Source: Pseudomonas iranensis (GTDB taxonomy: Bacteria > Pseudomonadota > Gammaproteobacteria > Pseudomonadales > Pseudomonadaceae). From it: a stretch of 64,000 bases of DNA. Numbering within the stretch: the first letter of the stretch is position 1; every line of letters begins with the position of its first letter. The stretch is from the NCBI RefSeq assembly GCF_014268585.2, contig NZ_CP077092.1, positions 5,059,501-5,123,500 of the forward strand, given 5' to 3'. The position numbers and the translations under genes are program-made. Of this stretch, positions 38,080 to 49,059 are shown piece by piece. The notes under the pieces were generated by a model, which was given only the letters and a program-made list of their open reading frames with translations, was not told where the DNA came from and did not search any database.

Positions 38080-39522
38080 TCAGGCAACCCGGTAACCCGG
38101 ACGGACGATCTTCATGCTCAGCACGCAGGTCAGGGCAAACGGCACGAGCATGGCGATCAGCATCCCAATGACGAACATCGGGATGAACTGCGGAATGATC
38201 GAGATGAAACCGGGCAAGCCACCGACGCCGATGGCCGAGGCCTGGATCTTGTTCAGTGAGAGGAACATGCAACCCAGCGCCGAACCGGCCAGCGCGGCGT
38301 AGAACGGAAACTTGTAGCGCAGGTTGACGCCGAACATCGCCGGCTCGGTGATGCCGAAATACGCAGAAATCGCCGAGGTCGAGGCCATGCTCTTGTCCCG
38401 CGCATTGCGCGTCATCCAGAACACCGCCAGGGCCGCACTGCCCTGCGCCAGATTGGACATGACAATCATCGGCCAGATGAAGGTGCCGCCCTGGCTCGAA
38501 ATCAATTGCAGGTCCACGGCGAGGAACATGTGGTGCATGCCGGTGATCACCAGCGGCGCATACAACAGGCCGAAAATCAGACCGCCCACCAGCGGCGCCA
38601 GATCGAACAGCATCACCAGCCCTTCGGTGATGTAGATGCCGATATGCCGGGTCACCGGGCCGATGATCGCCAACGCCAGCACGCCAGTGACAACGATGGT
38701 GGTGATCGGCACCACCAGCAACTGCACCGCGTTGGGCACGCGTGCGCGCAGCCATTTTTCGATCACGCTCATTACGTACGCCGCCAGCAGGATCGGCAGG
38801 ATCTGCCCTTGGTAACCGACCTTTTCCACCTGGAACAGGCCGAGGATGTCGAAGTACGGCAGTTGCTGCCCATCCAGCCCGGCCACGGCCTTGCCGTAAT
38901 TCCAGGCGTTGAGCAGGTCCGGGTGCACCAGCATCAGACCGAGGACGATGCCGAGTATTTCGCTGCCGCCGAAACGCTTGGCTGCCGACCAGCCCACCAG
39001 CGCCGGAAGGAACACGAACGAGGTGTTGGCCATCAGATTGATCAGGCTCCATAACCCGTCGAGGTTCGGATAGGCATCAAGCAGGGTCTGGCCGTCGATG
39101 AACATGCCCTTGGCGCCGAGCAGGTTGTTGATGCCCATCAACAGGCCGGCAATGATCAGCGCCGGCAGGATCGGCATGAACACATCGGAAAACACCCGCA
39201 CCAGCCGCTGCATGGCGTTTATCTTCTCGGCGCTTTTCTGTTTAACGTCGGCGATGGTCGATGCCGCAAGGCCAGTCTGCTGGCGCAGTTCGGCATAAAC
39301 CTTTTCAACATCACCCGGGCCGATGACCACTTGATACAACCCGCCGGTGAAGAACGAACCCTTGACCAGATCGACGCCATTGAGCGCGGCCACATTCACC
39401 AGCGCGGGGTTCTTCAGCGCCAGGCGCAAACGCGTGACGCAATGCGCCGCCTGCTCGATGTTGTCACGGCCACCGAGGCTTTCCAGCAGCTCCTTGGCGA
39501 TGTTCGGATAGTCATGGCTCAT
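38080..39522 (-). CDS. treP: Trehalose PTS permease EIIBC
   Basis: The 480-residue membrane protein begins at 39522. Residues 1-85 form EIIB with C28 in AAHCVTRLRL, the phospho-accepting site. About 100-480 form EIIC with ten or so membrane spans and conserved GITEPAMFGVNLR. It imports trehalose as trehalose-6-phosphate. It has no EIIA domain, which the EIIA-HPr-EI fusion in the same cluster provides. It is the first gene of the minus-strand operon, facing treR across two operator-like palindromes. Confidence 0.94.
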   Translation of the reverse strand: MSHDYPNIAKELLESLGGRDNIEQAAHCVTRLRLALKNPALVNVAALNGVDLVKGSFFTGGLYQVVIGPGDVEKVYAELRQQTGLAASTIADVKQKSAEKINAMQRLVRVFSDVFMPILPALIIAGLLMGINNLLGAKGMFIDGQTLLDAYPNLDGLWSLINLMANTSFVFLPALVGWSAAKRFGGSEILGIVLGLMLVHPDLLNAWNYGKAVAGLDGQQLPYFDILGLFQVEKVGYQGQILPILLAAYVMSVIEKWLRARVPNAVQLLVVPITTIVVTGVLALAIIGPVTRHIGIYITEGLVMLFDLAPLVGGLIFGLLYAPLVITGMHHMFLAVDLQLISSQGGTFIWPMIVMSNLAQGSAALAVFWMTRNARDKSMASTSAISAYFGITEPAMFGVNLRYKFPFYAALAGSALGCMFLSLNKIQASAIGVGGLPGFISIIPQFIPMFVIGMLIAMLVPFALTCVLSMKIVRPGYRVA

Positions 39523-39575
39523 GCTTGTTCTTCCGTCGTGGATTGTTGTTATTGGCAGCACGCCGAACGAAAAAT

Positions 39576-39617
39576 ACTCGTCTGTACGAGTTAATGCAAC
39601 AACTCGTCTGTACGAGC
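39576..39617. promoter_or_regulatory. Two TreR-type operators between treP and treR
   Basis: ACTCGTCTGTACGAGT at 39576-39591 and ACTCGTCTGTACGAGC at 39602-39617 are near-identical inverted repeats with 6-bp arms and a CTGT centre, 26 bp apart (about 2.5 helical turns). They lie 54-95 bp upstream of treP and 140-181 bp upstream of treR. GntR-family regulators bind such palindromes; the link to TreR is by position. Confidence 0.8.
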
Positions 39618-39756
39618 TTGCATCCGTGGATGAACGTCAGAAAAACGCGGATTCTTCCTACTCTGACCTAAGATGTTTTCCTTCGTCCGCATGGACAAAC
39701 CCCTACCCTGCCCTTAAGGTTCGGGGTTTTGAGCACCGTCGGCACAGAGTCCAGCC

Positions 39757-40461
39757 ATGAGCAAATACAACCAGATCTACAGCGATTTGCTTGCCAGTAT
39801 CACCACCCAGCGCCTGGAGCGCGGCGCCCGGCTGCCTTCCGAAACCGAACTGATGGATACCTATCAGGCCAGCCGTGGCACGGTGCGCAAGGCCATCGAC
39901 CAGTTGCAGGAGCGCGGTTTCGCTCAGAAGATTCACGGCAAAGGCGCGTTCGTGCTGTCGACCAACCCGATCGAATTCCAGCTCGGCGGCATCGTCAGTT
40001 TTCAGGAGACCCACCCGCGACTGGGCAACGACGTCAGCACCGAAGTGGTCGAGATGTGTCAGGTGCCGCTTGAAGGTGCATTGCTTGAACATATCAATGC
40101 CGAACCCGGCAGCCCGATCACCCGGATCAAGCGGGTACGGCGCATCGACGGCAAACGCGTCATCCTCGACATCAACCACTTCGTCAGCGACGTGATTCCC
40201 GACCTGTCAGCAGACATTGCCGAACATTCGATCTACGCTCACATCGAACAGACCCTGCAACTGCAGATCGCCTACGCCCAGCGCACCATTGAAGCCGTAC
40301 CGTCCAGCAAGGACGACCAACAACACCTGGACCTTGACGGCCAGAGCCATGTCATCGTGGTCAGCAACCAGACCTTCCTGCAGGACGGCCGCCAGTTCGA
40401 GTACACCGAATCGCGGCATACGCTGGACAAGTTCTATTTTTCGGATGTGGCGCGGCGGTAA
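39757..40461 (+). CDS. treR: GntR-family trehalose operon repressor
   Basis: The 234-residue regulator has a GntR winged helix at the N terminus (GARLPSETELMDTYQASRGTVRKAIDQLQERG) and a UTRA ligand-binding domain from about residue 80 to the end. It is most like TreR of the B. subtilis type, which releases DNA when trehalose-6-phosphate binds. It is divergent from treP, with twin palindromes between them, so it probably represses the operon and may control itself. Confidence 0.92.
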   Translation: MSKYNQIYSDLLASITTQRLERGARLPSETELMDTYQASRGTVRKAIDQLQERGFAQKIHGKGAFVLSTNPIEFQLGGIVSFQETHPRLGNDVSTEVVEMCQVPLEGALLEHINAEPGSPITRIKRVRRIDGKRVILDINHFVSDVIPDLSADIAEHSIYAHIEQTLQLQIAYAQRTIEAVPSSKDDQQHLDLDGQSHVIVVSNQTFLQDGRQFEYTESRHTLDKFYFSDVARR

Positions 40462-40713
40462 TTTCCGCTGGCAAGCGAGCCCGTCCAAAATATGTGGTTC
40501 GCATACACGCTGGTGCGTCGCAACAGCGCCAGTACAATTGTTCAAAAGGGTGAATCTTGGACCGAACGGCCAATGCTATATCTGGGCTCAAGCGATGCCG
40601 CGCATCATGGCCTCATGTTTCGTGACATCGCTGCACTGACCCAGCGCCTGATAAAATTGGCCTGCCGCTGCAAAGCCGCCTGCCGACTGACCTGTTTCCA
40701 AGGCTGCGAAATG

Positions 40714-40744
40714 AAAAAACCCTCGGCATCACACCAAGGGTTTT
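40714..40744. terminator. Terminator hairpin between treR and the toxin gene
   Basis: AAAACCCT pairs with AGGGTTTT around a 13-base loop, with A runs before and T runs after, so it could stop transcription from either side (treR rightward, the toxin pair leftward). The rest of 40462-40864 is AT-richer than the flanks and holds nothing else I can name. Confidence 0.65.
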
Positions 40745-40864
40745 AGTTAATCGAACTTACCGCGGGATTACTTCCACTTAATTAACAATAGAGACGAAAA
40801 ATCTTAAGCACCATTGCCCAACCAGAACCAAGGCAAATCAAGTGAGCGAGCACAACAGGCGAAA

Positions 40865-41269
40865 CTAGTACGATCCCTGGTTTTGAGAAGCCTTGAAGCA
40901 GGAGTAAAGAATGTCAGCGAAGTCATGTTCGTTGATCTCACCGGTAACCAAATCCCTGACGGCATCCGCCAGCAGATCGTTGTCCAAGGTGATTTCATAA
41001 TCATTGAGCGAGAGATATTCCAAGCCGACTGCCAGCCCGGTGCGCTTGTTGGCATCAGGCAACGCGTGGCCTTGCGCGATGCTGGCAGTGTATTTGGCAG
41101 CAATTTCAAATACATCGTCGAGCCCGTTATAGGCTATCGCATTGTCGATTCTGGCGAGCGCGCCTTGCAAGATGGGAATATTCACACGCCCCTTCATGCC
41201 GGGCTCAGTAGTCAAGATCTGTGTGTTTATTTCAATGACTCGCTCAAATGGAAAGTGGATCAGCTCCAT
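40865..41269 (-). CDS. doc: Doc-type (Fic fold) death-on-curing toxin
   Basis: The 134-residue protein has the Doc core: N-terminal helix with LTTEPGMKGRVNIP, LQGALARIDNAIAYNG, and the catalytic loop HALPDANKRTG, a variant of HxFx(D)GNKR. Doc kinases phosphorylate elongation factor Tu and arrest translation. The gene starts on the last base of a 56-residue frame upstream (TAATG), the layout of an antitoxin-toxin pair. The local base composition is more AT-rich than treR and guaA on either side, so the pair was probably acquired. Confidence 0.85.
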   Translation of the reverse strand: MELIHFPFERVIEINTQILTTEPGMKGRVNIPILQGALARIDNAIAYNGLDDVFEIAAKYTASIAQGHALPDANKRTGLAVGLEYLSLNDYEITLDNDLLADAVRDLVTGEINEHDFADILYSCFKASQNQGSY

Positions 41270-41439
41270 TACATGTCAGCCAGCTTCTTGAAGGTCTTCT
41301 GGTGAGTTCTGAGAACCAGTTTCGTTTCTGAGTAAACGATCTGCTTACCCTGATCGCCTCCCAAGTCCAGCTTCTTGGTGGCTTTGATTTTGGGCCTATC
41401 TACTATGCATACGCCATAGGTGCTCAGCTTGTGGTTCAT
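41269..41439 (-). CDS. Putative small antitoxin paired with Doc
   Basis: I translated this 56-residue frame by hand on the minus strand. It starts MNHKLSTYGV and continues with a lysine-rich centre (KIKATKKLDLGGDQGKQIV) and the tail KTFKKLADM, ending at a TAA that shares one base with the toxin's ATG. A stop precedes the ATG in frame. I do not recognise a Phd or other known antitoxin fold. Position and coupling make it the likely antitoxin; a downstream start is possible. Confidence 0.6.
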   Translation of the reverse strand: MNHKLSTYGVCIVDRPKIKATKKLDLGGDQGKQIVYSETKLVLRTHQKTFKKLADM

Positions 41440-41594
41440 CGATTTTTACCCCAAACGACTTGATCAGTTTCTGCTCGTAAAGTAGCACAGTCGAAAGACA
41501 GGTACATCGAGGTATCTCCGACGTCGTGCACCGATTGCTAACGGCACCGTCGCCAGGCCAGCGCCTGTGTGTCGATCCATCCAACTGCCAATAC

Positions 41595-41622
41595 AAAAAG
41601 CCCGCAACTCAGCGGGCTTTTT
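41595..41622 (-). terminator. Terminator of guaBA
   Basis: AAAAAGCCCGC and GCGGGCTTTTT form a perfect 11-bp stem with a six-base loop, 30 bases after the guaA stop on the minus strand. The symmetry means it can also act on rightward transcripts. Confidence 0.92.
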
Positions 41623-41652
41623 GTCAGTCAGTACAGGCCCTCAGGCGCAGAA

Positions 41653-43230
41653 TCACTCCCACTCAATCGTCGCCGGCGGCTTGCTCGACACGTCGTAAGT
41701 AACGCGCGAGATGCCTTCGATTTCGTTGATGATGCGGCCGGAAACGGTTTCCAGCAGTTCGTAAGGCAGGTGCGCCCAACGTGCAGTCATGAAGTCGATG
41801 GTTTCCACGGCACGCAGGGCCACGACCCAGGCGTAACGGCGGCCGTCACCGACCACGCCGACCGATTTGACTGGCTGGAACACTACGAACGCCTGGCTGA
41901 CCTTGTGGTACCAGTCGGCCTTGCGCAGTTCTTCGATGAAGATGTGGTCGGCGCGACGCAGCAGGTCGGCGTATTCCTTTTTCACTTCACCGAGGATGCG
42001 CACGCCCAGGCCCGGGCCCGGGAACGGGTGACGGTAGACCATGTCGTACGGCAGGCCGAGTTCCAGGCCCAGACGACGGACTTCGTCCTTGAACAGTTCG
42101 CGCAGGGGCTCGACCAGTTTCAGGTTCATTTCTTCCGGCAGGCCGCCCACGTTGTGGTGCGACTTGATCACGTGGGCCTTGCCGCTTTTCGCGCCAGCCG
42201 ACTCGATCACGTCCGGGTAGATGGTGCCCTGAGCGAGGTACTTGATGTTGTCCAGCTTGCAGGATTCGGCATCGAACACGTCGATGAAAGTGCGGCCGAT
42301 GATCTTGCGCTTCTTCTCCGGGTCGGCTTCGCCGGCCAGGTTGTTGAGGAACTGCTCCTCAGCGTTGGCGCGGATTACCTTGACGCCCATGTTCTCGGCG
42401 AACATGGCCATCACTTGCTCGCCTTCGTGCAGACGCAGCAGGCCGTTGTCGACGAAGACGCAGGTCAGCTGATCGCCGATGGCCTTGTGCAGCAGCGCGG
42501 CAACCACCGAGGAGTCAACGCCGCCGGACAGGCCCAGCAGCACGTTGTCGGTGCCAACCTGGGCGCGGATGTTGGCGATGGCGTCTTCAGCGATCTTCGA
42601 CGGCGTCCACAGGGCTTCACAGCCGCAGATGTCGAGCACGAAGCGCGACAGGATGCGACCGCCCTGCTTGGTGTGGGTCACTTCCGGGTGGAACTGCACG
42701 CCGTAGTAAGCGCGGTCGTCGTTGAACATACCGGCGATCGGGCAGCTTGGGGTGCTGGCGAGGATGTGGAAGTCTTCCGGCATCCTGGTGACTTTGTCAC
42801 CGTGGCTCATCCACACGTCGAGGCCGAACAGGCCGTCGGCGTCGATGTGGTCTTCGATGCCGTCGAGCAGGCGGCTCTTGCCGACCACGTCAACGCGGGC
42901 GTAACCGAACTCACGCAGTTCGGAACCTTCCACCTTGCCGCCCAGTTGCTCGGCCATGGTCTGCATGCCGTAGCAGATGCCGAATACCGGAACGCCGAGG
43001 TCGAACACTGCCTGCGGGCAGCGCGGGCTGTTGGCTTCGTGCACGGACTCGGGGCCGCCGGCGAGGATGACGCCTTTAGGGGCGAATTCGCGGATCGCAT
43101 CTTCGTCCATGTCGAACGGGTGCAGTTCGCAGTACACGCCGATCTCGCGCACGCGGCGGGCAATCAGCTGGGTGTATTGCGAACCGAAGTCGAGGATCAG
43201 GATGCGGTGAGCGTGAATGTCGAGGGCCAT
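41653..43230 (-). CDS. guaA: GMP synthase (glutamine-hydrolysing)
   Basis: The 525-residue enzyme has a class I glutamine amidotransferase domain (about 1-200; nucleophile C86 in GICYGMQ, with QFHPEV later) followed by the ATP pyrophosphatase domain with the P-loop LSGGVDSS and a C-terminal dimerisation domain ending in PPATIEWE. It aminates XMP to GMP. It lies 80 bp after guaB in the common guaBA operon and is followed by a strong terminator. Confidence 0.98.
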   Translation of the reverse strand: MALDIHAHRILILDFGSQYTQLIARRVREIGVYCELHPFDMDEDAIREFAPKGVILAGGPESVHEANSPRCPQAVFDLGVPVFGICYGMQTMAEQLGGKVEGSELREFGYARVDVVGKSRLLDGIEDHIDADGLFGLDVWMSHGDKVTRMPEDFHILASTPSCPIAGMFNDDRAYYGVQFHPEVTHTKQGGRILSRFVLDICGCEALWTPSKIAEDAIANIRAQVGTDNVLLGLSGGVDSSVVAALLHKAIGDQLTCVFVDNGLLRLHEGEQVMAMFAENMGVKVIRANAEEQFLNNLAGEADPEKKRKIIGRTFIDVFDAESCKLDNIKYLAQGTIYPDVIESAGAKSGKAHVIKSHHNVGGLPEEMNLKLVEPLRELFKDEVRRLGLELGLPYDMVYRHPFPGPGLGVRILGEVKKEYADLLRRADHIFIEELRKADWYHKVSQAFVVFQPVKSVGVVGDGRRYAWVVALRAVETIDFMTARWAHLPYELLETVSGRIINEIEGISRVTYDVSSKPPATIEWE

Positions 43231-43310
43231 GACTCATTCTCATGTAGTGAATCAGAAACAACTCGGGGCTGAATGAACAGCCCCGGTGATTTAACGTTTT
43301 GCTGGAAGCC

Positions 43311-44858
<1,548 letters not shown>

Positions 44859-44885
44859 CTAATTGATAGATGGAAAAGCCCGGCC

Positions 44886-45434
44886 CTACAGCTCCACCTT
44901 GACCCAAGAGACAGGTTGATCGAGCCAATCGGCGAACTCGTCGATAAAGCTCTGCTTGAACCCCGCCTCCAGCCAATTATTGAAAATGAAGCCGAGGTTG
45001 GAAAACGCGCATTCCTGCAAAAACAGGAAGCCGTTGATGTCGTCCTCGTGCCCGCATTCCGGGCAGGTGAAATTGTCGGTGCGCCCTGGAAACCAGTCTT
45101 CAAGACTTTCGAACAGCGCCTCGCCCACTTCGCGGCGGCACTCGGCGCAACCAGCCTCCTCGAGAAAGCCCTTGGCCGGTGTGTAGATGCAGCGTTTGGT
45201 GACGATCTCCAGGCCATTGATCGGCTCGCCGAACGGCAGCGCTTCGGGGTACAGCACCACGGCGCGAGCACCGTCGGCGATGGCGTGGGCCATGCGGTTG
45301 CCGGCCCGGCCGCAGGTGGTCAATTGTTCTTCGATGATGTTCTTGCGCACCAGCCAGCGCACGATCGCCCGCGCCCGGGGCTCGTGCACCGGCAGGGTGG
45401 AGATTTTCGGGACGATGATGCTTTGCGAGTTCAT
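44886..45434 (-). CDS. Conserved protein with a four-cysteine zinc-ribbon-like centre, function unknown
   Basis: The 182-residue frame starts at 45434 with AGGA seven bases upstream; the open frame beyond runs into a REP element. Two CxxC pairs (C96/C99 in CAEC and C124/C127 in CPECGHEDD) suggest a zinc site in an otherwise alpha/beta protein. Homologues seem widespread in Pseudomonas (from memory, sometimes mislabelled as sugar-transport ATPase), but there is no ATP-binding motif. It stands alone upstream of guaB, in the same direction. Confidence 0.7.
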   Translation of the reverse strand: MNSQSIIVPKISTLPVHEPRARAIVRWLVRKNIIEEQLTTCGRAGNRMAHAIADGARAVVLYPEALPFGEPINGLEIVTKRCIYTPAKGFLEEAGCAECRREVGEALFESLEDWFPGRTDNFTCPECGHEDDINGFLFLQECAFSNLGFIFNNWLEAGFKQSFIDEFADWLDQPVSWVKVEL

Positions 45435-45460
45435 GGGAAATCCTGCGGTGTGACTTCTGA

Positions 45461-45531
45461 CGCCTTCGCGAGCAAGCTCGCTCCCACAGAGATTGCATGC
45501 CAATGCGGGAGCGAGCTTGCTCGCGAAGAGG
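45461..45531. repeat. Inverted pair of REP elements, AAGCTCGC variant
   Basis: Cores TTCGCGAGCAAGCTCGCTCC and GCGGGAGCGAGCTTGCTCGC face each other across a short spacer. The centre is GCTTGC rather than GCCTGC, the same variant as at 48785. Confidence 0.87.
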
Positions 45532-45569
45532 CCCTGAAGGCCGGCAGCTTAATCGCTGAAGAAATCCGG

Positions 45570-46334
45570 TCAAGTGCTGAAATAGCGCACGATCAACGCG
45601 ATGCCGCTGGCCAGCACCAGCCAAGTCACCAGGCGCACAAACGCCTCGCGCGACAATCTCATGGTCAAGCGCCGGCCGATCCACAAGCCCAGCGCCATGG
45701 CCGGCAACAGACACAGCGCCAGCATCAACAAGGGTAGCTCGGCATACACACCGGTGATGACAAACAGACTCAAGCGCACCACGGTGCTGCAACTGATCAA
45801 CGCACTTTGCGTGGCCCGCGCCGCGTCCTTGGGCAGGCGGCTGTTCAGATAGATCGCGTAAAGAAAGCCGCCGCTGCCAAACAACGCGCCGAACAACCCG
45901 CCCACTGTGCCCATCGGCACCGCCCACGCTGCCGACAACTGTGCCGGCCGCGCTTTCACCCACAGGCTGTAAACCGCATAGGCGCTGATAAACAGCCCCA
46001 TCAACAGCAGCAACAGATCGGATTTAAGGTTCAGCAGGAAGATCACCCCCAACGTGCAGCCGATCGCCATGCACGGCAGCAGCCTGAGCAATTCCGGCTT
46101 GGCGACGTCGCGCCGCGAGGGCAGCAGATTGCCGAACGCGGCGACGAAATCCAGCAACACCAGCAGCGGCACGATTTTCGACAGTGGCATGAACAGGATC
46201 AGCATCGGCCCCGCGACCAGCGCCGTGCCGAAACCGGCGATGCCGAATACGATGTAGGCCAAGGCGACGGCCACCCCGATGACCGCCCAACCGCCCGCGC
46301 CCCACGACCACGCCCCCAACAGCTCCATCATGCT
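45570..46334 (-). CDS. TauE/SafE-family membrane transporter
   Basis: Start 46334 has AAGGA seven bases upstream and gives 254 residues; a further in-frame ATG at 46346 overlaps that site. About eight membrane spans are seen, with the family motif GIAGFGTALVAGP in the first half and a repeated GGLFGALFGSGGFLYAIYL in the second. Such proteins export sulfite, sulfoacetate or other small anions. Nothing nearby names the substrate. Confidence 0.85.
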   Translation of the reverse strand, partial: SMMELLGAWSWGAGGWAVIGVAVALAYIVFGIAGFGTALVAGPMLILFMPLSKIVPLLVLLDFVAAFGNLLPSRRDVAKPELLRLLPCMAIGCTLGVIFLLNLKSDLLLLLMGLFISAYAVYSLWVKARPAQLSAAWAVPMGTVGGLFGALFGSGGFLYAIYLNSRLPKDAARATQSALISCSTVVRLSLFVITGVYAELPLLMLALCLLPAMALGLWIGRRLTMRLSREAFVRLVTWLVLASGIALIVRYFST

Positions 46335-46408
46335 CATCGTCCGCATCCTTTATAAGACCGCGCTGACTGTAGCCAGTAGCGGGCAGCACGACCAGATATC
46401 AAATTGAT

Positions 46409-46506
46409 CCCATGTGGGAGCGAGCCTGCTCGCGAAAGCGCTGTTTCATCTACAGTAGTTGTTGGCTGAGCCAACGCCTTCGCGAGCAGGCTCGCTCCCA
46501 CATGGG
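46409..46506. repeat. Inverted pair of REP elements
   Basis: The stem runs from CCCATGTGGGAGCGAGCCTG to GCTCGCTCCCACATGGGG, extending the match beyond the REP cores. It sits between the divergent TauE-like gene and xseA, just upstream of xseA. Confidence 0.9.
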
Positions 46507-46559
46507 GATTTATGTCGTGTCATGGTGATTGGCGGGCAAATGCCTTTAAACTGCGCCCC

Positions 46560-47939
46560 ATGATTAAAGATCCCTTTGCAAGACTTGGCCTGGACCGTGA
46601 AGTCCTGACCGTCAGCCAGCTCAACGGCCGCGCGCGGGTGTTGCTTGAAGACGTGTTCAGCAACATCTGGGTCGAAGGCGAAATCTCCAACCTCGCACGT
46701 CCGGCGTCCGGCCACGTCTACTTCACCCTCAAGGACAGCGGCGCGCAGGTGCGTTGCGCGTTGTTCCGGCAGAACGCCGCCCGCGTGCGCCAAGCGTTGA
46801 AGGACGGTCTGGCGGTCAAGGTGCGCGGCAAGGTTTCGCTGTTCGAAGGCCGTGGCGACTATCAGCTGATCCTCGACACCGTGGAGCCGGCCGGTGACGG
46901 CGCGCTGCGTCTGGCCTTCGATGCACTGAAGGAAAAGCTCAGCGCTGAAGGCCTGTTCAGTGCCGAACGCAAAGTGCCGCTGCCCGCGCATCCGCAGCGC
47001 ATCGGCATCATCAGTTCGCCAACCGGCGCGGTGATTCGCGACATCATCAGCGTATTCCGCCGCCGTGCGCCGCAGGTGCAACTGACCCTGATTCCGACTG
47101 CCGTACAGGGCCGCGAGGCCACCGCGCAAATCGTCCGCGCGCTGAAAATGGCCGATGCCCGTGGCTTCGACGCGCTGATCCTCGCCCGTGGCGGCGGCTC
47201 GCTGGAGGACCTCTGGTGCTTCAACGAGGAAGCGGTGGCGCGTGCGGTCGATGCCTGTGTCACTCCGATCGTCAGCGCCGTGGGCCATGAAACCGATGTA
47301 TCGATCAGCGACTTCGTTGCCGACGTCCGCGCACCAACACCCTCGGCCGCCGCCGAACTGCTCGCCCCGGATTCCAGCCATCTGATCCGTCAGGTCGAGA
47401 GCCTGCACCGGCGTCTGGTGATGCGCATGCGTGATCGTTTGATGCGTGATCGCCTGCGTCTGGAAGGCATGGCGCGACGGTTGCGCCATCCCGGCGAGCG
47501 TCTGCGCCAGCAGGCGCAACGTCTGGACGATCTGGACATGCGCATGCGCCGCGCTTTCGAGCGCAGCCTCAATACCCGCCGCGAACGCCTGATCCGTCTG
47601 GAAACCCGTCTCGCCGGGCAACATCCGGGGCGCCAACTGGCGATGCTTCGCCAGCGCCTCGACAGTCTTGCCGAACGCCTGCCCCGGGCCATGCGCGATG
47701 CTCTGAAACAGCGTCGGCAGCAATTGCACAGTCAGATGCAGACCCTGCACGTGGTCAGCCCATTGGCGACTCTCGGCCGCGGTTACAGCATCTTGCTCGA
47801 CGAGCGTGGCCACGCGATCCGCAATGCTGCGCAGACCCACACTGGTCAGCGTCTGAAAGCCAAGCTCGGCGAAGGCGAACTGCAAGTGCGCGTCGAGGAC
47901 AATCACCTGACGCCCGTCACCCTCTCTTTACTGGACTGA
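46560..47939 (+). CDS. xseA: Exodeoxyribonuclease VII large subunit
   Basis: The start at 46560 (MIKDPFARLGLDREVLTVS) gives 459 residues. The N-terminal OB fold (about 15-115) has IWVEGEISNLARPASGHVYFTLKD; the catalytic region carries GIISSPTGAVIRDI, ARGGGSLEDLW and SAVGHETDVSISDFVAD; a long coiled coil follows and the C-terminal GRGYSIL segment closes. With XseB it degrades single-stranded DNA in repair. The small subunit gene is not here, as is usual in Pseudomonas. Confidence 0.96.
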   Translation: MIKDPFARLGLDREVLTVSQLNGRARVLLEDVFSNIWVEGEISNLARPASGHVYFTLKDSGAQVRCALFRQNAARVRQALKDGLAVKVRGKVSLFEGRGDYQLILDTVEPAGDGALRLAFDALKEKLSAEGLFSAERKVPLPAHPQRIGIISSPTGAVIRDIISVFRRRAPQVQLTLIPTAVQGREATAQIVRALKMADARGFDALILARGGGSLEDLWCFNEEAVARAVDACVTPIVSAVGHETDVSISDFVADVRAPTPSAAAELLAPDSSHLIRQVESLHRRLVMRMRDRLMRDRLRLEGMARRLRHPGERLRQQAQRLDDLDMRMRRAFERSLNTRRERLIRLETRLAGQHPGRQLAMLRQRLDSLAERLPRAMRDALKQRRQQLHSQMQTLHVVSPLATLGRGYSILLDERGHAIRNAAQTHTGQRLKAKLGEGELQVRVEDNHLTPVTLSLLD

Positions 47940-47942
47940 TCC

Positions 47943-48764
47943 ATGCCGCGTTTTCTTGCTCCGCTGCTGTTGCTCTGCCTGACCTTCAACGCCCACGCCG
48001 ACAGTTACATCACCCGGCTGCTGAACAAACCGGTGCCGGGCGGCGTCGCCGTGGTGAATCTGGGCACTGCCGCGCAGGCGCCGAAAGCCACTTATCAGGG
48101 CAAACCGGTGCTGGTAGTCAAAGAGCAGAACAACTGGCTAGCAATCGTTGGCGTGCCGCTGACGGTCAAGCCCGGCGCGCAGCAGATCAGCAGTGGCGGG
48201 CGCAATCTGCCGTTTACCGTAGGCAGCAAGAAATACCCGGAACAGCACATCACCCTGAAGAACAAACAGCAGGTCAATCCGAACGCCGACAACCTCAAGC
48301 GCATTGAAGGCGAACTGGCGGAACAGATCGCGGCTTACCGCAGTTTCAGCCCGACCACGCCGAGCAATCTGCTGCTGGACAAACCGGTCAACGGGCCGCT
48401 GTCGAGCAAGTTTGGCGTGCGTCGCTTCTTCAATGGCGAAGAACGTAATCCTCATGCCGGTCTCGATTTCGCAGTGCCCGCGGGCACGCCGATCAAGACC
48501 CCGGCGGCGGGCAAGGTGATTCTGATCGGCAATTACTTCTTCAACGGCAACACGGTGTTTGTTGACCACGGCCAGGGCTTTATCAGCATGTTCTGCCACA
48601 TGTCGAAGATCGACGTGAAGAACGGCCAGCAACTGGCGCGCGGCGCGGTGGTCGGCAAGGTCGGCGCGACTGGCCGGGCGACCGGACCGCATATGCACTG
48701 GAACGTCAGCCTGAACGATGCGCGGGTGGATCCGGCGATTTTCATTGGTGCTTTCCAACCTTAA
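47943..48764 (+). CDS. Periplasmic M23 (LytM-type) metallopeptidase
   Basis: The 273-residue protein has a signal peptide ending in AHA, an N-terminal domain with GTAAQAPKATYQGKP, and a C-terminal peptidase M23 domain with both zinc motifs intact: HAGLDFAVPAG (HxxxD) and HMHW. It should cut peptide crosslinks in peptidoglycan or activate amidases. It begins four bases after xseA, so the two are cotranscribed, an arrangement I regard as common in Pseudomonas. Confidence 0.9.
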   Translation: MPRFLAPLLLLCLTFNAHADSYITRLLNKPVPGGVAVVNLGTAAQAPKATYQGKPVLVVKEQNNWLAIVGVPLTVKPGAQQISSGGRNLPFTVGSKKYPEQHITLKNKQQVNPNADNLKRIEGELAEQIAAYRSFSPTTPSNLLLDKPVNGPLSSKFGVRRFFNGEERNPHAGLDFAVPAGTPIKTPAAGKVILIGNYFFNGNTVFVDHGQGFISMFCHMSKIDVKNGQQLARGAVVGKVGATGRATGPHMHWNVSLNDARVDPAIFIGAFQP

Positions 48765-48784
48765 AGAAATTCAACAGGGCTAAT

Positions 48785-48872
48785 GGCCTCTTCGCGAGCA
48801 AGCTCGCTCCCACAGGGATTTGTTTATGAATGCAATCCAATGTGGGAGCGAGCTTGCTCGCGAAGGCGGCCT
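48785..48872. repeat. Inverted pair of REP elements, AAGCTCGC variant
   Basis: GGCCTCTTCGCGAGCAAGCT and AGCTTGCTCGCGAAGGCGGCC form the outer arms of a long stem after the peptidase gene. Between here and 49059 I see nothing else that is clear. Confidence 0.88.
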
Positions 48873-49059
48873 ATCCAACCTACAAATACCGCTGCACCCG
48901 ACCGCTCTCAATTGCGCCTCAATCTACCCTCACGCAAACATCAACAACATGTACTGACTTAAGCACAATAAAATCGCGCAAAATCCCGCTTTCCGGGTAT
49001 TCCTCTCAATTTTTTCCGACTGCTTGCCATCCTTTCCCCTCGCGGTTAGGGTTGAAGCC

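Noticed and set aside
40462..40864. Possible prophage or integron remnant after treR
   Set aside because: The stretch is AT-richer, but no integrase, attachment repeat or tRNA gene is visible.
41396..41596. 66-codon minus-strand frame upstream of Doc as antitoxin candidate
   Set aside because: It overlaps the 56-codon frame out of phase, ends far from the toxin start and has a poor start region; the shorter frame is coupled to doc.
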